A stretch of DNA of 64,000 bases from Spirosoma endbachense (GTDB taxonomy: Bacteria > Bacteroidota > Bacteroidia > Cytophagales > Spirosomataceae). How positions within the stretch are numbered: position 1 is the first letter of the stretch; every line of letters starts with the position of its first letter. Of this stretch, positions 17,622 through 26,770 are shown piece after piece. Both the position numbers and the translations under genes were made by a program. The notes beneath the pieces are model-generated. The model was not told the DNA's origin. It ran no database searches and saw nothing but the letters and a program-made list of their open reading frames with translations. Where the stretch lies: NCBI RefSeq assembly GCF_010233585.1, contig NZ_CP045997.1, positions 5,682,065-5,746,064 of the forward strand. The letters run 5' to 3'.

Positions 17622-20300
17622 ATGAATTATAGTGTCTATCTGGTTCCCGTGTTGGGTATTGTTGGCCTGATTGTGATGTTTACGAAATTTCTTTGGGTTT
17701 CACGGCAAGATGCCGGTGATGCCCGGATGCAGGAAATTGCCGGATACATTGCCGATGGGGCCATTGCCTTCCTTAAAGCTGAATGGCGAGTTCTTACATA
17801 CTTCGGCATAATCGTAGCCATTTTGTTGGCTTATATGGGCAGCTTGGTGCCGAATTCCAGCCCAGTTATTGGTATTTCATTTATACTTGGCGCGTTTCTG
17901 TCGGCGCTGGCAGGCTATATTGGCATGAACATCGCCACTAAAGCGAACGTCCGTACCGCACATGCCGCCCGTACAAGCCTGACCAAAGCACTGGAGGTGT
18001 CATTTACCGGTGGTTCGGTCATGGGGATTGGCGTTGCCGGCATTGCCGTGCTGGGCCTGGGGAGTCTGTTCATTGTTCTTTATAAATTATATGTTGAGCC
18101 ATCCGGCGATGTCAACGGTCTGCCGATGGAGAAAGCCCTCGAAGTGCTGGCAGGTTTCTCGCTTGGGGCCGAATCCATTGCCCTGTTTGCCCGTGTGGGT
18201 GGGGGTATCTATACAAAAGCTGCTGACGTGGGTGCTGACCTTGTGGGTAAAGTAGAGGCTGGTATTCCTGAAGACGATCCGCGCAATCCGGCTACCATTG
18301 CCGATAACGTGGGCGACAACGTGGGTGACGTAGCCGGTATGGGTGCCGATTTGTTTGGCTCATACGTAGCTACAATCCTGGCCACTATGGTACTTGGCCG
18401 CGAAATCGTTATTCCAAATGATCCAATTATTGGCCACGCTCCTATCGTACTGCCCATGGTGATTGCTGGTCTGGGATTGATTTTTTCGATCATTGCCACC
18501 TATTTTGTTCGCGTTAAAGACGACAACGGTAATGTACAGGGTGCTTTGAATCTTGGTAACTGGGCATCAATCGGGATTACACTGGTTGCGTCGTACTTTC
18601 TGGTTAATGCGATGTTGCCGACCGGACTGATGAAGATCCGGGGTGTCGAATTCACGAGGATGGATGTCTTCTACGCTATTGTGACCGGCCTTGTTGTGGG
18701 TGCGTTGATGAGCATTATCACGGAATATTACACCGCTATGGGTCGCCGTCCTGTGCTGTCGATCATTCGGCAGTCGGCAACGGGAGCAGCAACGAACATC
18801 ATTGGCGGCCTTTCGGTCGGAATGGAATCGACCGTATTGCCAATTCTGGTGCTGGCGGCTGGTATCTATACATCTTACCACTTCGCTGGCTTATACGGAG
18901 TCGCGATCTCGGCGGCTGGTATGATGGCTACTACGGCCATGCAGCTGGCCATTGATGCCTTTGGCCCCATTGCTGATAATGCGGGGGGTATTGCCGAAAT
19001 GAGTTACCTCCCCGAGGAAGTTCGTGGTCGTACCGACATCCTCGACGCGGTTGGAAACACGACGGCGGCTACCGGAAAAGGGTTCGCCATCGCGTCGGCA
19101 GCGTTGACGGCGCTGGCTCTGTTTGCCGCCTTTGTTGGTATTTCCGGTATTTCTGCCATTGATATTTATAAGGCCGACGTACTGGCCGGACTGTTTGTGG
19201 GAGGGATGATTCCGTACATTTTCTCATCACTGGCCATTGCGGCCGTAGGTCGTGCTGCTATGGCGATGGTAGAGGAAGTGCGCCGTCAGTTTCGTGATAT
19301 TCCGGGTATTATGGAGGGAACCGGAAAGCCCGAATACGAAAAGTGCGTAGCTATTTCGACCCAGGCCTCTATTCGTGAGATGGTGTTGCCGGGAGCCATT
19401 GCGCTGACCGTTCCGGTTGTTGTGGGCTTTATTTTCGGCCCTGAAGTGCTCGGTGGTTTGTTGGCGGGCGTTACCGTATCAGGCGTGTTGATGGGTATTT
19501 TTATGAACAACGCCGGTGGTGCGTGGGACAACGCGAAGAAATCATTTGAGAAAGGGGTACTCATTAACGGTCAGATGTTTTACAAAAAATCGGAGCCGCA
19601 CAAAGCCTCGGTTACGGGCGACACCGTAGGCGATCCGTTTAAAGATACATCAGGGCCATCCATGAACATTCTGATCAAATTGATGTCGATTGTATCGCTC
19701 GTTATCGCGCCGTATATCGCCGTACAGTCATCTGAAACGGCGGGTTATGCCAAAGAAGGTAAAGAAGCGGCAGGAACTGAAGTGCCGCTCGAAGAGTCAA
19801 CAGCCGCCGACAATAGCGATGTCAATACGCCAAATGCCAAGCTGGGCGAGTTTAGTGTCCAGAAACTAACGAGTGGCATTGAGTTGAACATACCCGAGTT
19901 CGGTATTGAAAACAAGCTTTTGTCGTTCATTAAAAGCGACAAACCCGTTGATAAAACGACCTGGTTCGATTTCGACCGATTGACGTTTGAAACGGGTTCG
20001 GCTACGCTGAAACCCGAATCGCAGGAACAATTGAAGAATATTGCTGAAATTCTGAAAGCCTATCCGGCCGTTAACGTAAAGCTCGGTGGTTATACCGATA
20101 ATACGGGCAATGCGGCCAGCAATCTGAAACTTTCGCAGGATCGTGCCAATTCGGTTCGGGTCGAGCTGGAGAAAATGGATGTTGCTAAAGATCGCCTGGA
20201 GGCTGAAGGCTATGGCCAGGAACACCCGGTTGCATCGAATGATACCGAAGAAGGCCGCGCCCAAAATCGCCGGATTTCCATTCGGGTAACGAAGAAATAG
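17622..20300 (+). CDS. hppA: Membrane pyrophosphatase (ion-pumping) fused to an OmpA-like domain
   Basis: 892 residues from the ATG at 17622 (an upstream TTG at 17571 overlaps the promoter). Residues 1-725 are a complete M-PPase with about 16 membrane helices and the substrate-site motifs [38 protein letters not shown]; it hydrolyses PPi to pump H+ or Na+. [10 protein letters not shown] (A482, G485) is the K+-dependent form. The usual gate glutamate in helix 6 is absent ([11 protein letters not shown]246 and A250), but helix 5 has Glu184 in LGAESIALF where Ser is usual. After an acidic linker, residues about 785-892 form an OmpA peptidoglycan-binding domain ([32 protein letters not shown]). 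M-PPase C-termini face the periplasm, so the fusion is topologically sound. Confidence 0.95.
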   Translation: MNYSVYLVPVLGIVGLIVMFTKFLWVSRQDAGDARMQEIAGYIADGAIAFLKAEWRVLTYFGIIVAILLAYMGSLVPNSSPVIGISFILGAFLSALAGYIGMNIATKANVRTAHAARTSLTKALEVSFTGGSVMGIGVAGIAVLGLGSLFIVLYKLYVEPSGDVNGLPMEKALEVLAGFSLGAESIALFARVGGGIYTKAADVGADLVGKVEAGIPEDDPRNPATIADNVGDNVGDVAGMGADLFGSYVATILATMVLGREIVIPNDPIIGHAPIVLPMVIAGLGLIFSIIATYFVRVKDDNGNVQGALNLGNWASIGITLVASYFLVNAMLPTGLMKIRGVEFTRMDVFYAIVTGLVVGALMSIITEYYTAMGRRPVLSIIRQSATGAATNIIGGLSVGMESTVLPILVLAAGIYTSYHFAGLYGVAISAAGMMATTAMQLAIDAFGPIADNAGGIAEMSYLPEEVRGRTDILDAVGNTTAATGKGFAIASAALTALALFAAFVGISGISAIDIYKADVLAGLFVGGMIPYIFSSLAIAAVGRAAMAMVEEVRRQFRDIPGIMEGTGKPEYEKCVAISTQASIREMVLPGAIALTVPVVVGFIFGPEVLGGLLAGVTVSGVLMGIFMNNAGGAWDNAKKSFEKGVLINGQMFYKKSEPHKASVTGDTVGDPFKDTSGPSMNILIKLMSIVSLVIAPYIAVQSSETAGYAKEGKEAAGTEVPLEESTAADNSDVNTPNAKLGEFSVQKLTSGIELNIPEFGIENKLLSFIKSDKPVDKTTWFDFDRLTFETGSATLKPESQEQLKNIAEILKAYPAVNVKLGGYTDNTGNAASNLKLSQDRANSVRVELEKMDVAKDRLEAEGYGQEHPVASNDTEEGRAQNRRISIRVTKK

Positions 20301-20317
20301 AGCGATTCTGCTGAATC

Positions 20318-20384
20318 AGGTCTTACGCTGCTAACCGTGCCACCGCAGCCGCGGACGGTCGCAACGGTTAGCAGCGTAAGACCT
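20318..20384. repeat. REP-like palindrome after the pyrophosphatase gene
   Basis: Perfect 21-bp arms (20318-20338, 20364-20384), outer end AGGTCTTACGCTGC, enclose a 25-base GC-rich centre. The left arm runs into CGTGCCACCGCA, the same core as in the element at 23695. It lies in the short gap between hppA and a separate terminator. Confidence 0.8.
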
Positions 20385-20404
20385 ATTATGAAGTAAGTTT
20401 TCCA

Positions 20405-20439
20405 AAAAAAGTCAGCCGTTGATAAAGGCTGACTTTTTT
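20405..20439. terminator. Bidirectional terminator between hppA and the channel operon
   Basis: GTCAGCC / GGCTGAC stem extended by A6/T6 (arms 20405-20417 and 20427-20439). With T runs on both strands it can end hppA from the left and the minus-strand operon ending at 20495 from the right. Confidence 0.85.
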
Positions 20440-20494
20440 CGTTTGCGCATCGAATCAGTTAGTCGGCTTTTCCCAGTATAAATCCGGCAATCGC

Positions 20495-21505
20495 TTACAT
20501 CAGAATATTATTGACTGCCTGAAGAGCTGGTGGCAGGTCGGTTTCGTCCAGCATATCACGCAGATCGATTTCGATGGTTCGGCTCATCGAGGTGATCGGT
20601 GTATCGTTTGGGCCGCCTTCAAAAGGGTTTTCTGTACTTTCGCCGATTTGTTCCAGCGTCGTAAATACCCACGAGACAACAACACTGAACGGAATCGTTA
20701 GCCAAATCAGATCGTCGCCCAGTTTGTCGAATTCTTTCAGTAAGCCAAACGGAACCATCGTCACAAACAAGCGGATAAAGAAACGATTGATGGTTGCAAA
20801 CTGCCGTGGATAGGGGAAGTTCTTGATTCGTTCGCTTTTGCCCTGATGATCGTAGAACTCCTTCAGCATCGTTTCCAGTTGGATGTAACGAAGGTCTTCA
20901 ATCCAACCCATAGTGGATAGCTCCAGCAACTGCTTCGATTGCAGACTGATTAGTTGCGTAGCTCGGTTCTTCTTCGTTAACACATACGCCAGTTCGTCGG
21001 CGGAAATTAATTTCTGGAGTTCTTCGGTCAGATTGCCGGTCCGTTCAGGTATCCCATAAGCAGCTATATACTCCGTGTTGTAGCTCTTGGTGAAGATGGT
21101 TTCCCAGCTGCGGGGTTCACGCAGTTGATAACGAAGGGCCGTCATCCAGGCAATGTGGCGATAAATCAACTGTTGATGGACTAGCTTCCCTTCGGCTTCC
21201 GTTGCCGATACGTCGTGGATAAAATCACGTACCATGATGCCCCAGCTTCGGCTGCTGTTGACGATGCCGCCCCAAATTTGACGGGCTTCCCAGGCACGGG
21301 CATAGGTAGCACTATTTTTGAAACCAACGAGAAACGCGGCTGCCGTTCCCATCAAAGCAACAGGAACCCAGGGAATAGATAACCAGGTCCAACCGGCTAA
21401 GGCATATAATGTGGTTGCCAGCACGGCGATGGAGGTAAGCACATAAATTTCCCGTCTTGTCCAGATGACTAATTCTTTGAGCGTATAGTTACGGCCTGTG
21501 TGCAT
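20495..21505 (-). CDS. Bestrophin-like membrane protein (UPF0187), putative anion channel
   Basis: 336 residues. The N-terminus reads NYTLKELVIWTRREIYVLTS and two helices follow (about 24-45 and 48-65), then GFKNSATYARAWEARQIWGGIVNSSRSWG, the conserved region of bacterial bestrophins; two more helices lie near 235-280 (PFGLLKEFDKLGDDLIWLTIPFSVVVSW). Bacterial relatives form pentameric ion channels in the inner membrane (the Klebsiella protein passes cations; eukaryotic ones pass anions). It is the last gene of the five-gene minus-strand operon starting at 23372 and begins one base after the stop of the TMEM175-like gene. The selectivity is not predictable from sequence alone. Confidence 0.9.
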   Translation of the reverse strand: MHTGRNYTLKELVIWTRREIYVLTSIAVLATTLYALAGWTWLSIPWVPVALMGTAAAFLVGFKNSATYARAWEARQIWGGIVNSSRSWGIMVRDFIHDVSATEAEGKLVHQQLIYRHIAWMTALRYQLREPRSWETIFTKSYNTEYIAAYGIPERTGNLTEELQKLISADELAYVLTKKNRATQLISLQSKQLLELSTMGWIEDLRYIQLETMLKEFYDHQGKSERIKNFPYPRQFATINRFFIRLFVTMVPFGLLKEFDKLGDDLIWLTIPFSVVVSWVFTTLEQIGESTENPFEGGPNDTPITSMSRTIEIDLRDMLDETDLPPALQAVNNILM

Positions 21506-21506
21506 G

Positions 21507-22142
21507 TTATAAGGGCTTTTGGACTTTTGGCGTAATTAGGCCGAAGGCATAGTTTAATTGAATGGTAATGATAAACGCAATACTCAGGTATGTATTAATA
21601 AAGCAAAGTGAAGCCCCGAATGCATACAGACTCTGAGCCGTAAAAATCCGACTGCGTATTGCTTTGTCGACTGCTTCCTTTCCTTTGCCCGATATGGACA
21701 GGAAATTATTTCGACGTGCATATCGCCAGTGTATGTAAAGCATATTACCCATTGCGAAAATATTCAGCCAGTAAATACCAATGGAAACCTGGTTGTTAAT
21801 GTGGTTACTCAGTACGTTTGTTGAAAAGGGAATGAGCGAGACAAAGAGCAAAAAAAACAGCGAATACCAGTTGAGGTTCCGATCATACTTTTCGATATAA
21901 TTGAACTGCGTAGAATAGCCGGTCCAAAAGATTCCCAGCGTCATAAAACTCAAAAAATAGGTCAGTAATTGAGGGAGCAGGATTTTTAGAGATACCAGCA
22001 GTTCGGCATTCGACTGGATTCGACTGCTGACGGGGTCTTTGAGGTCGAAAACGAGTATGGTCATTGCGATGGAGAAAAGCCCATCGCTCAGGGCTTCGAT
22101 TCGCTGTATTCGTTGACCCGAAATCGTATTATAGGATGACAT
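21507..22142 (-). CDS. TMEM175/DUF1211 family membrane protein, putative K+ channel
   Basis: 211 residues with about six membrane helices. The first helix carries the family signature (RIQRIEALSDGLFSIAMTILVFDLK), where the FSDGxFAIAxT-like motif lines the pore in bacterial TMEM175 channels; here it reads LSDGLFSIAMT, so the first residue is Leu and not Phe. Bacterial members are tetrameric leak channels with weak K+ preference. It ends one base before the bestrophin-like gene, a tight coupling that suggests translational linkage. The methyltransferase lies 24 bases upstream. Confidence 0.88.
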   Translation of the reverse strand: MSSYNTISGQRIQRIEALSDGLFSIAMTILVFDLKDPVSSRIQSNAELLVSLKILLPQLLTYFLSFMTLGIFWTGYSTQFNYIEKYDRNLNWYSLFFLLFVSLIPFSTNVLSNHINNQVSIGIYWLNIFAMGNMLYIHWRYARRNNFLSISGKGKEAVDKAIRSRIFTAQSLYAFGASLCFINTYLSIAFIITIQLNYAFGLITPKVQKPL

Positions 22143-22166
22143 GGGTGGTTTCTAAATTCGTGTAGA

Positions 22167-22691
22167 TCATTTACTGATGAATGCCGAGTAGAGATTTGCC
22201 CGCCCGTATAGAGAGGGCCGCTCCCGTAGTTTTTCGACAGAATGAAAGCCCGCTTCACCGAATAAGCGAGTTAATGATTTAAAACTGATTGGATAAGGTA
22301 CCCAGGGATTTGCCGTTTCGGTATCATATTCGACAAGCAAAAAAACGCCCGATTCGTTTAGGTGGCGAATGGCTCGCTGAATAAAAGTCGGTTTATCCTG
22401 AACATAATGCAGCGAATTCGCCATCAGGATTCCATCGAGGTCATAGAAATACCATTCGTCCCGTATAAAATCACAGCAAAGTGTTTCGATCGTTACCTCC
22501 TGATAATCGGTGAGTGTTTCGAGCGCCAGATAATCGGTATCAACAGCATAAATCGTACTGCCGGGTTGTTGATAACTGGCCAAAGCGCGGGTAAACAGCC
22601 CTTTACCACAGCCCAAATCGACCCATCTGGACGTTGATGCTGATTGATAGTGACCGCCCTCGATCAGGGCTATTGCCTCGCTCAGTTGCAT
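22167..22691 (-). CDS. Class I SAM-dependent methyltransferase
   Basis: 174 residues, soluble. Motif I is WVDLGCGKGLFTRAL near residues 22-36, followed by the acidic end of strand 2 (IYAVDTDYLALE), the aspartate loop ETLCCDFIRDEW, motif IV-like YDLDGILMANSLHYVQDK and GVFLLVEYDT. The first 20 residues match the usual MT cap. The acceptor is not evident. It is the third gene in the operon, 5 bases after the NTF2-like gene and 24 before TMEM175. Confidence 0.88.
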   Translation of the reverse strand: MQLSEAIALIEGGHYQSASTSRWVDLGCGKGLFTRALASYQQPGSTIYAVDTDYLALETLTDYQEVTIETLCCDFIRDEWYFYDLDGILMANSLHYVQDKPTFIQRAIRHLNESGVFLLVEYDTETANPWVPYPISFKSLTRLFGEAGFHSVEKLRERPSLYGRANLYSAFISK

Positions 22692-22696
22692 AGTTT

Positions 22697-23023
22697 TTAG
22701 TTTGCCTGACCTACTTCAAGGCGGATAACCTTGTTTTCTTTATTGAGGTGGATTTTAAAATAGGTGCTGAAATCACCCCACTGGTCTGAATGGTATCTGC
22801 CATACAGGGTGAGCCCATTATCGTCTACCCCGATACTGGTAAAATGCTCATGGTTTTTCAATACACCATTCGACCATTTCACAAAGTCCAGTTTATTGCC
22901 ATCATCATATAATTCAGCATCGGCTGTAAAGAGCGAAAACCATGCTTTAGGATCGCCATTGGCTAAGGCATTAACAACTGCTTTTACAATTGGGTTGGTC
23001 AGTTTCGCGGAGAGGTTATTCAT
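22697..23023 (-). CDS. NTF2-like (SnoaL-type) protein
   Basis: 108 residues. The order alpha helix (NPIVKAVVNALANGDPKAWFSLFTADAELYDDG) then four strands (LTLYGRYHSDQWGDFSTYFKIHL, VIRLEVGQA) is the NTF2-like cone fold. Such small proteins bind or isomerise small hydrophobic molecules, but no catalytic pair is clear. Its start overlaps the upstream DoxX-like stop by 8 bases, so the two are probably translationally coupled. Confidence 0.75.
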   Translation of the reverse strand: MNNLSAKLTNPIVKAVVNALANGDPKAWFSLFTADAELYDDGNKLDFVKWSNGVLKNHEHFTSIGVDDNGLTLYGRYHSDQWGDFSTYFKIHLNKENKVIRLEVGQAN

Positions 23024-23372
23024 TTGCCAATGGGTGTTGCAGGTAAATGATTAGCAGCGACAATAAAAAGAAGGGTAGTTCAATAGCTACTCCTTTCAGA
23101 TCCTTGTCTTTCAGGTGAAAAGCAATAATGACAAGTATACCGGCCGCCGTGATAAAATTCCCCCAGACAAACGTTTTGGGGAATAATACGAGCACCGCCC
23201 CGAGCATGGTAAAAAAGCCGAGCGCCATCAGGCCGGTTTTTCCGATGGCCCATTTACTGAACATCTCGGTCATTTCGGGTTTGCCCGTAAACATGGCCCA
23301 ACCTTGCTTAATGCCCATGTACAGGGCAAAAAGGATCAGGGCCGTATTGATAATTTTAAGTGCTATGGTCAT
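23016..23372 (-). CDS. DoxX-like small membrane protein
   Basis: 118 residues with four membrane helices (about 5-21, 44-65, 72-86, 97-113) and the loop GKPEMTEMFSKWAIGKTGLMALGFFTMLGAVLVLF, which has the shape of the DoxX-like family. It is the first gene of the operon DoxX-like, NTF2-like, methyltransferase, TMEM175, bestrophin. The function of such proteins is unknown; a redox or quinone link has been proposed for true DoxX. Confidence 0.7.
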   Translation of the reverse strand: MTIALKIINTALILFALYMGIKQGWAMFTGKPEMTEMFSKWAIGKTGLMALGFFTMLGAVLVLFPKTFVWGNFITAAGILVIIAFHLKDKDLKGVAIELPFFLLSLLIIYLQHPLANE

Positions 23373-23694
23373 GGTAGATGATGGTGAGCGTATACACTAA
23401 AAGCTGAAGAATTCATCGTTTTAGCGCTTCAGGCTTTTACGAGCTAAAAGGCGCCAGGCTTGCCGTAGCGCCATTTTCTGCTGATGGCCAATATACGATT
23501 TACAAGTCAATTCTTTTCATCGATTGGCGTATTGGGCTTAGCCATCTGACGGAACTCATCAGGCCAAACGTAAATTCGGCTAAAATGGCTGATAATCTGT
23601 ACCGTTAACCCGGAATGCGAACAAAGTTGCCTACTGATTCTCTTTTTATTATGGTGAGGTTTTCAGTTTTTTTAATTACTGGTAGAATGATATT

Positions 23695-23755
23695 AGGACT
23701 TTCGCTGAGAAGCGTGCCACCGCATCGGCGGACCGTGCTTCTCAGTGAAAGTCCT
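23695..23755. repeat. REP-like palindrome downstream of rplY
   Basis: 19-bp arms (23695-23713, 23737-23755) with one mismatch and a 23-base GC-rich centre. The outer arm is AGGACTTTCGCTGAG and the inner edge CGTGCCACCGCA, tying it to the elements at 3788 and 20318. It lies in a 460-base gap with no gene between 23373 and 23834. Confidence 0.8.
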
Positions 23756-23770
23756 GGATATATAAAACAG

Positions 23771-23801
23771 AAAAGCCCTTCCTGTTCATTCAGGAAGGGC
23801 T
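23771..23801 (-). terminator. Terminator of the prs-rplY transcript
   Basis: A perfect 11-bp stem (AGCCCTTCCTG / CAGGAAGGGCT) with a 6-base loop, followed on the minus strand by TTTTCTG. It lies 34 bases past the rplY stop. Confidence 0.85.
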
Positions 23802-23834
23802 CTGTGTATCTATTAGTTACTTGTGACAGCGATA

Positions 23835-24404
23835 TTATTTGGCCGAAACCTGACCACGCAGTGCACGTGGGATTTCAATGCTGGCCACTGGGTTTGACGC
23901 TTGCTCGAGCAGCTCGATATTTTTTACCGTGATCTGACCAACGCGAACAGATTTTCCCAGATCTAGACCTGAAACGTCAACGTCAATAAAATCAGGAATG
24001 TTTTCAACGGTGCCTTTTACGCGCAGTTTCCGAACGCGGGTCACCAGTTTACCCCCTTTTTGTACACCTGGAGCCGTGCCAATCAACCGAACCGGAACCG
24101 CAACCTTAACGGGCTTGCCATCAGTTACCAGCAGGAAATCAGCGTGCAACAGAGTGTCGCTCACAGGGTGGAATTGTGCTTCCTGAAGCACTGCCCGATA
24201 CTCAGCACCCTCAATATTGAGCGCTACTTCGTAAATATTGGGCGAATACAGCAAATCACGGAACAGAATAGCGGGTGCATAAAAATGCACTTGTTCCTGA
24301 CCACCGTACAATACGCACGGAACATTGCCCTCGGCCCGAATCGCTTGTGATTCCGTGCGGCCGAGATTCGCTCGTTGATACCCTACAATCTCGATTTTTT
24401 TCAT
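23835..24404 (-). CDS. rplY: 50S ribosomal protein L25/general stress protein Ctc
   Basis: 189 residues, the long Ctc form: an N-terminal L25 beta-barrel (about 1-92, with RAEGNVPCVLYGG and HPVSDTLLHADFLLV) that binds 5S rRNA, and the C-terminal TL5/Ctc beta domain (VPVRLIGTAPGVQKGGKL, LRVKGTVENIPDFIDVDVSGLDLGKSVRV). It is a structural protein of the large ribosomal subunit. It lies 91 bases downstream of prs, the usual order for this pair, and a strong terminator follows. A 15-base palindrome (AATTAGT-G-ACTAATT at 24439-24453) lies in the gap to prs and could be an operator. Confidence 0.95.
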   Translation of the reverse strand: MKKIEIVGYQRANLGRTESQAIRAEGNVPCVLYGGQEQVHFYAPAILFRDLLYSPNIYEVALNIEGAEYRAVLQEAQFHPVSDTLLHADFLLVTDGKPVKVAVPVRLIGTAPGVQKGGKLVTRVRKLRVKGTVENIPDFIDVDVSGLDLGKSVRVGQITVKNIELLEQASNPVASIEIPRALRGQVSAK

Positions 24405-24495
24405 GACTAAATTTAATTTTCGAATGAACGAATGAATGAATTAGTGACTAATTTATTGACGAACTTGGTCATTCAATTAGTCAAAACGCAATCAT

Positions 24496-25437
24496 TCAAT
24501 ACTTTATAAACAGTGAACTAATAGATTCATGATCCCGAATGCGGCCGATGGCTTTGGCAAAAAGCTCCGCAACAGACAGCACTCTGATTTTTTCGTTTGG
24601 CTGCTTCATCGGCAGTGTATCCGCCACAACCAGCTCCTCCAGCACCGAATTCGAAATGTTCTCGTGTGCTTTGCCCGACATAATCGGGTGTGTACACACC
24701 GCCCGAACAGACGCAGCCCCTTTTTCCATGATGATCTGAGCCGCTTTAGCCATCGTACCACCCGTATCGATCAAGTCGTCTACGAGTACCACATTAGCCC
24801 CTTCAACGTCCCCGATTACCTGCATGGAAGCAATTTCATTTGCCCGCTTACGGTGCTTATCGCAAAGCACAATGTCGGCATTGAAATGCTTGGCGAAGGT
24901 ACGGGCCCGGTTTGCACCACCCACATCGGGAGAGGCAACGACCAGATTCTCCAGATTAAGGCTTTTTATGTAGGGTACAAAAACTGATGTTCCTTCCAGG
25001 TGATCGACCGGGAAGTCAAAAAAGCCCTGAATCTGTCCTGCGTGCAGGTCAATCGTCATCAGTCGATCTGCACCCGATGCGGCCAGCATATTCGCTACTA
25101 ATTTGGCCGCAATTGATACACGGGGTTTGTCTTTCCGGTCCTGACGGGCATACCCAAAATACGGAATTACAACGGTGACATAGTGGGCTGAAGCGCGCCG
25201 GGCGGCATCAACCATCAGCAGTAATTCCAGCAGGTTGTCGCCGGGAGGAGGAGTCGACTGAATTAAAAATACATCACAACCCCGAACCGACTCTTCAAAA
25301 CTGGGCGACATCTCGCCGTCGCTGAATCGCCGACAAGTGTAGCCGCCTAAGTCTTTACCGTAATAGTGCGCGATTTTTTCGGCTAAGTAAGTGGATTGAC
25401 TCCCTGAAAAAATCTTAACCGGATTGAACGAAGCCAT
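24496..25437 (-). CDS. prs: Ribose-phosphate pyrophosphokinase
   Basis: 313 residues from the ATG at 25437, which gives the standard N-terminus MASFNPVKIFSGSQS; eight more codons upstream are open but not family-like. The enzyme makes PRPP from ribose 5-phosphate and ATP for nucleotide, His and Trp synthesis. Visible sites: DGEMSPSFEESVRGCDVFL (ATP loop), RQDRKDKPRVSI (flexible loop), DLHAGQIQGFFD, and the PRPP loop VLVDDLIDTGGTM. Its promoter has a TACCTTTG -7 box just upstream. Confidence 0.97.
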   Translation of the reverse strand: MASFNPVKIFSGSQSTYLAEKIAHYYGKDLGGYTCRRFSDGEMSPSFEESVRGCDVFLIQSTPPPGDNLLELLLMVDAARRASAHYVTVVIPYFGYARQDRKDKPRVSIAAKLVANMLAASGADRLMTIDLHAGQIQGFFDFPVDHLEGTSVFVPYIKSLNLENLVVASPDVGGANRARTFAKHFNADIVLCDKHRKRANEIASMQVIGDVEGANVVLVDDLIDTGGTMAKAAQIIMEKGAASVRAVCTHPIMSGKAHENISNSVLEELVVADTLPMKQPNEKIRVLSVAELFAKAIGRIRDHESISSLFIKY

Positions 25438-25458
25438 TAGTACCTGACAAATTTCCCG

Positions 25459-25466
25459 CAAAGGTA
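25459..25466 (-). promoter_or_regulatory. Predicted -7 box for prs-rplY
   Basis: On the minus strand TACCTTTG matches the Bacteroidota TAnnTTTG -7 box and lies 22 bases before the prs ATG. A clear -33 TTG was not found at the usual distance. Confidence 0.5.
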
Positions 25467-25621
25467 CAAAAAAAATGAGAAGTTCGGCCTTAGCTCCCTA
25501 TAGTTTATTCGAATTATAAGCTGAAACCAATCGATGACCCGCCAGTGTACCTGTCGATAACTTACTGATTGGATGGGTATCGTGTGCAAAACAATTCGCC
25601 GTTCAACTGATTCTGATAGAT

Positions 25622-26770
25622 ATGATAAAGACTGCAACAACCACATCATCAGGAACGTCATGGTTGGCTGATGCCGATAAAATGAACGAATTAATCAACA
25701 GAATTGCCGGTACTGCCGCTCAAACGGATGATGACGAAATCTTTCCCGAGGCTGTGTTCGATTGGTTGGCAGAAGCAGGCTTGCTGGCAGTTACTTTGCC
25801 TGATCGTGAGTTAGATACAGGCCAGTTGCTGCATTTGCTGAAACGTATTGGAACCGGAAACCTAGCGGTTGGGCGGATTTATGAAGGCCATATTAATGCA
25901 CTAAACTTAATTGCTTTATATGCCAGCCCCAATCAGAAGCGGGTCTGGAACGACGACGCTCAGGAGTACAACCGACTCTTTAGTGTCTGGAATACGCAGG
26001 CAGATGATGGCATTCGAATTCATGCCATCGGTGAAGGTCGATATCGACTGGAAGGGGCAAAAACGTTTTGTTCCGGAGCCGGTTGGATTCATCGCCCACT
26101 CGTAACGGGTGAGCTGGTCGGGGCTGATGCACACGGATGGCAGATGTGTGTTATTCCGACGGAACGTGTCAAACCGATTATGCAGGACAAGACCTTCTGG
26201 CAACCGCTGGGAATGCGGGCGTCGGTCAGTTATAAACTTGATTTTACGGGTGTCGAAATTGACGAGGCTGATTTGCTTGGCCAACCTGGTGATTATTTTC
26301 GACAGCCTCATTTTAGTGGCGGAGCCATCCGATTTGCGGCTGTGCAACTGGGCGGGGCCGAAGCTTTATTGAATGAAACGAGAGCACTTCTGGCATCGAT
26401 GAATCGTACCGATGACGTGTTTCAGAAAACGCGGCTCGCCGAAATGGCTTGTCTTGTAGAGTCTGGCAACCAGTGGATTACGGTGGCGGGGGCAAAGACG
26501 GATGAGTGGCTCGGGCGTGAAAAAGAAACCGATCGGATTGTTGCTTACGCTAATATGACCCGAACGGCCATCGAAGAAATCTGTCTGCGTGTGATGCAAC
26601 TGGCTGAACGATCAGTAGGAGCACGGGGGCTCATGCGGCCACTTCCATTTGAGCGACTTCATCGGGATCTGACATTCTACCTCCGTCAACCTGCTCCCGA
26701 TGCGACGATCGCTGCGATTGGCCATTATGTACTCAATAACCACGCAAATGCACATGATCTCTGGCGTTGA
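25622..26770 (+). CDS. Acyl-CoA dehydrogenase family protein
   Basis: 382 residues. It has the acyl-CoA dehydrogenase layout: N-terminal helices (IFPEAVFDWLAEAGLLAVTLPDRELDTGQLLHLLKRIGTGNLAVGRIYEGHINAL), a central beta barrel (FCSGAGWIHRPLVTG, QPLGMRASVSYKLDFTGVEIDE), and a C-terminal helical bundle with a terminal HRDLTFYLRQPAPDATIAAIGHYVL segment. It would oxidise a carbon-carbon bond with FAD. It is the first gene of an operon with PIG-L and methyltransferase genes and overlaps PIG-L by about 23 bases, so it probably acts on a pathway intermediate rather than in general fatty-acid breakdown. The bound substrate is unknown. Confidence 0.88.
   Translation: MIKTATTTSSGTSWLADADKMNELINRIAGTAAQTDDDEIFPEAVFDWLAEAGLLAVTLPDRELDTGQLLHLLKRIGTGNLAVGRIYEGHINALNLIALYASPNQKRVWNDDAQEYNRLFSVWNTQADDGIRIHAIGEGRYRLEGAKTFCSGAGWIHRPLVTGELVGADAHGWQMCVIPTERVKPIMQDKTFWQPLGMRASVSYKLDFTGVEIDEADLLGQPGDYFRQPHFSGGAIRFAAVQLGGAEALLNETRALLASMNRTDDVFQKTRLAEMACLVESGNQWITVAGAKTDEWLGREKETDRIVAYANMTRTAIEEICLRVMQLAERSVGARGLMRPLPFERLHRDLTFYLRQPAPDATIAAIGHYVLNNHANAHDLWR

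Noticed and set aside
24421..24440. Run of GAAT/GAAC units considered as a CRISPR or satellite
   Set aside because: Only about five four-base units; too short and no spacers.
25916..26347. 143-codon minus-strand frame
   Set aside because: Antisense to the acyl-CoA dehydrogenase, with no motif of its own.
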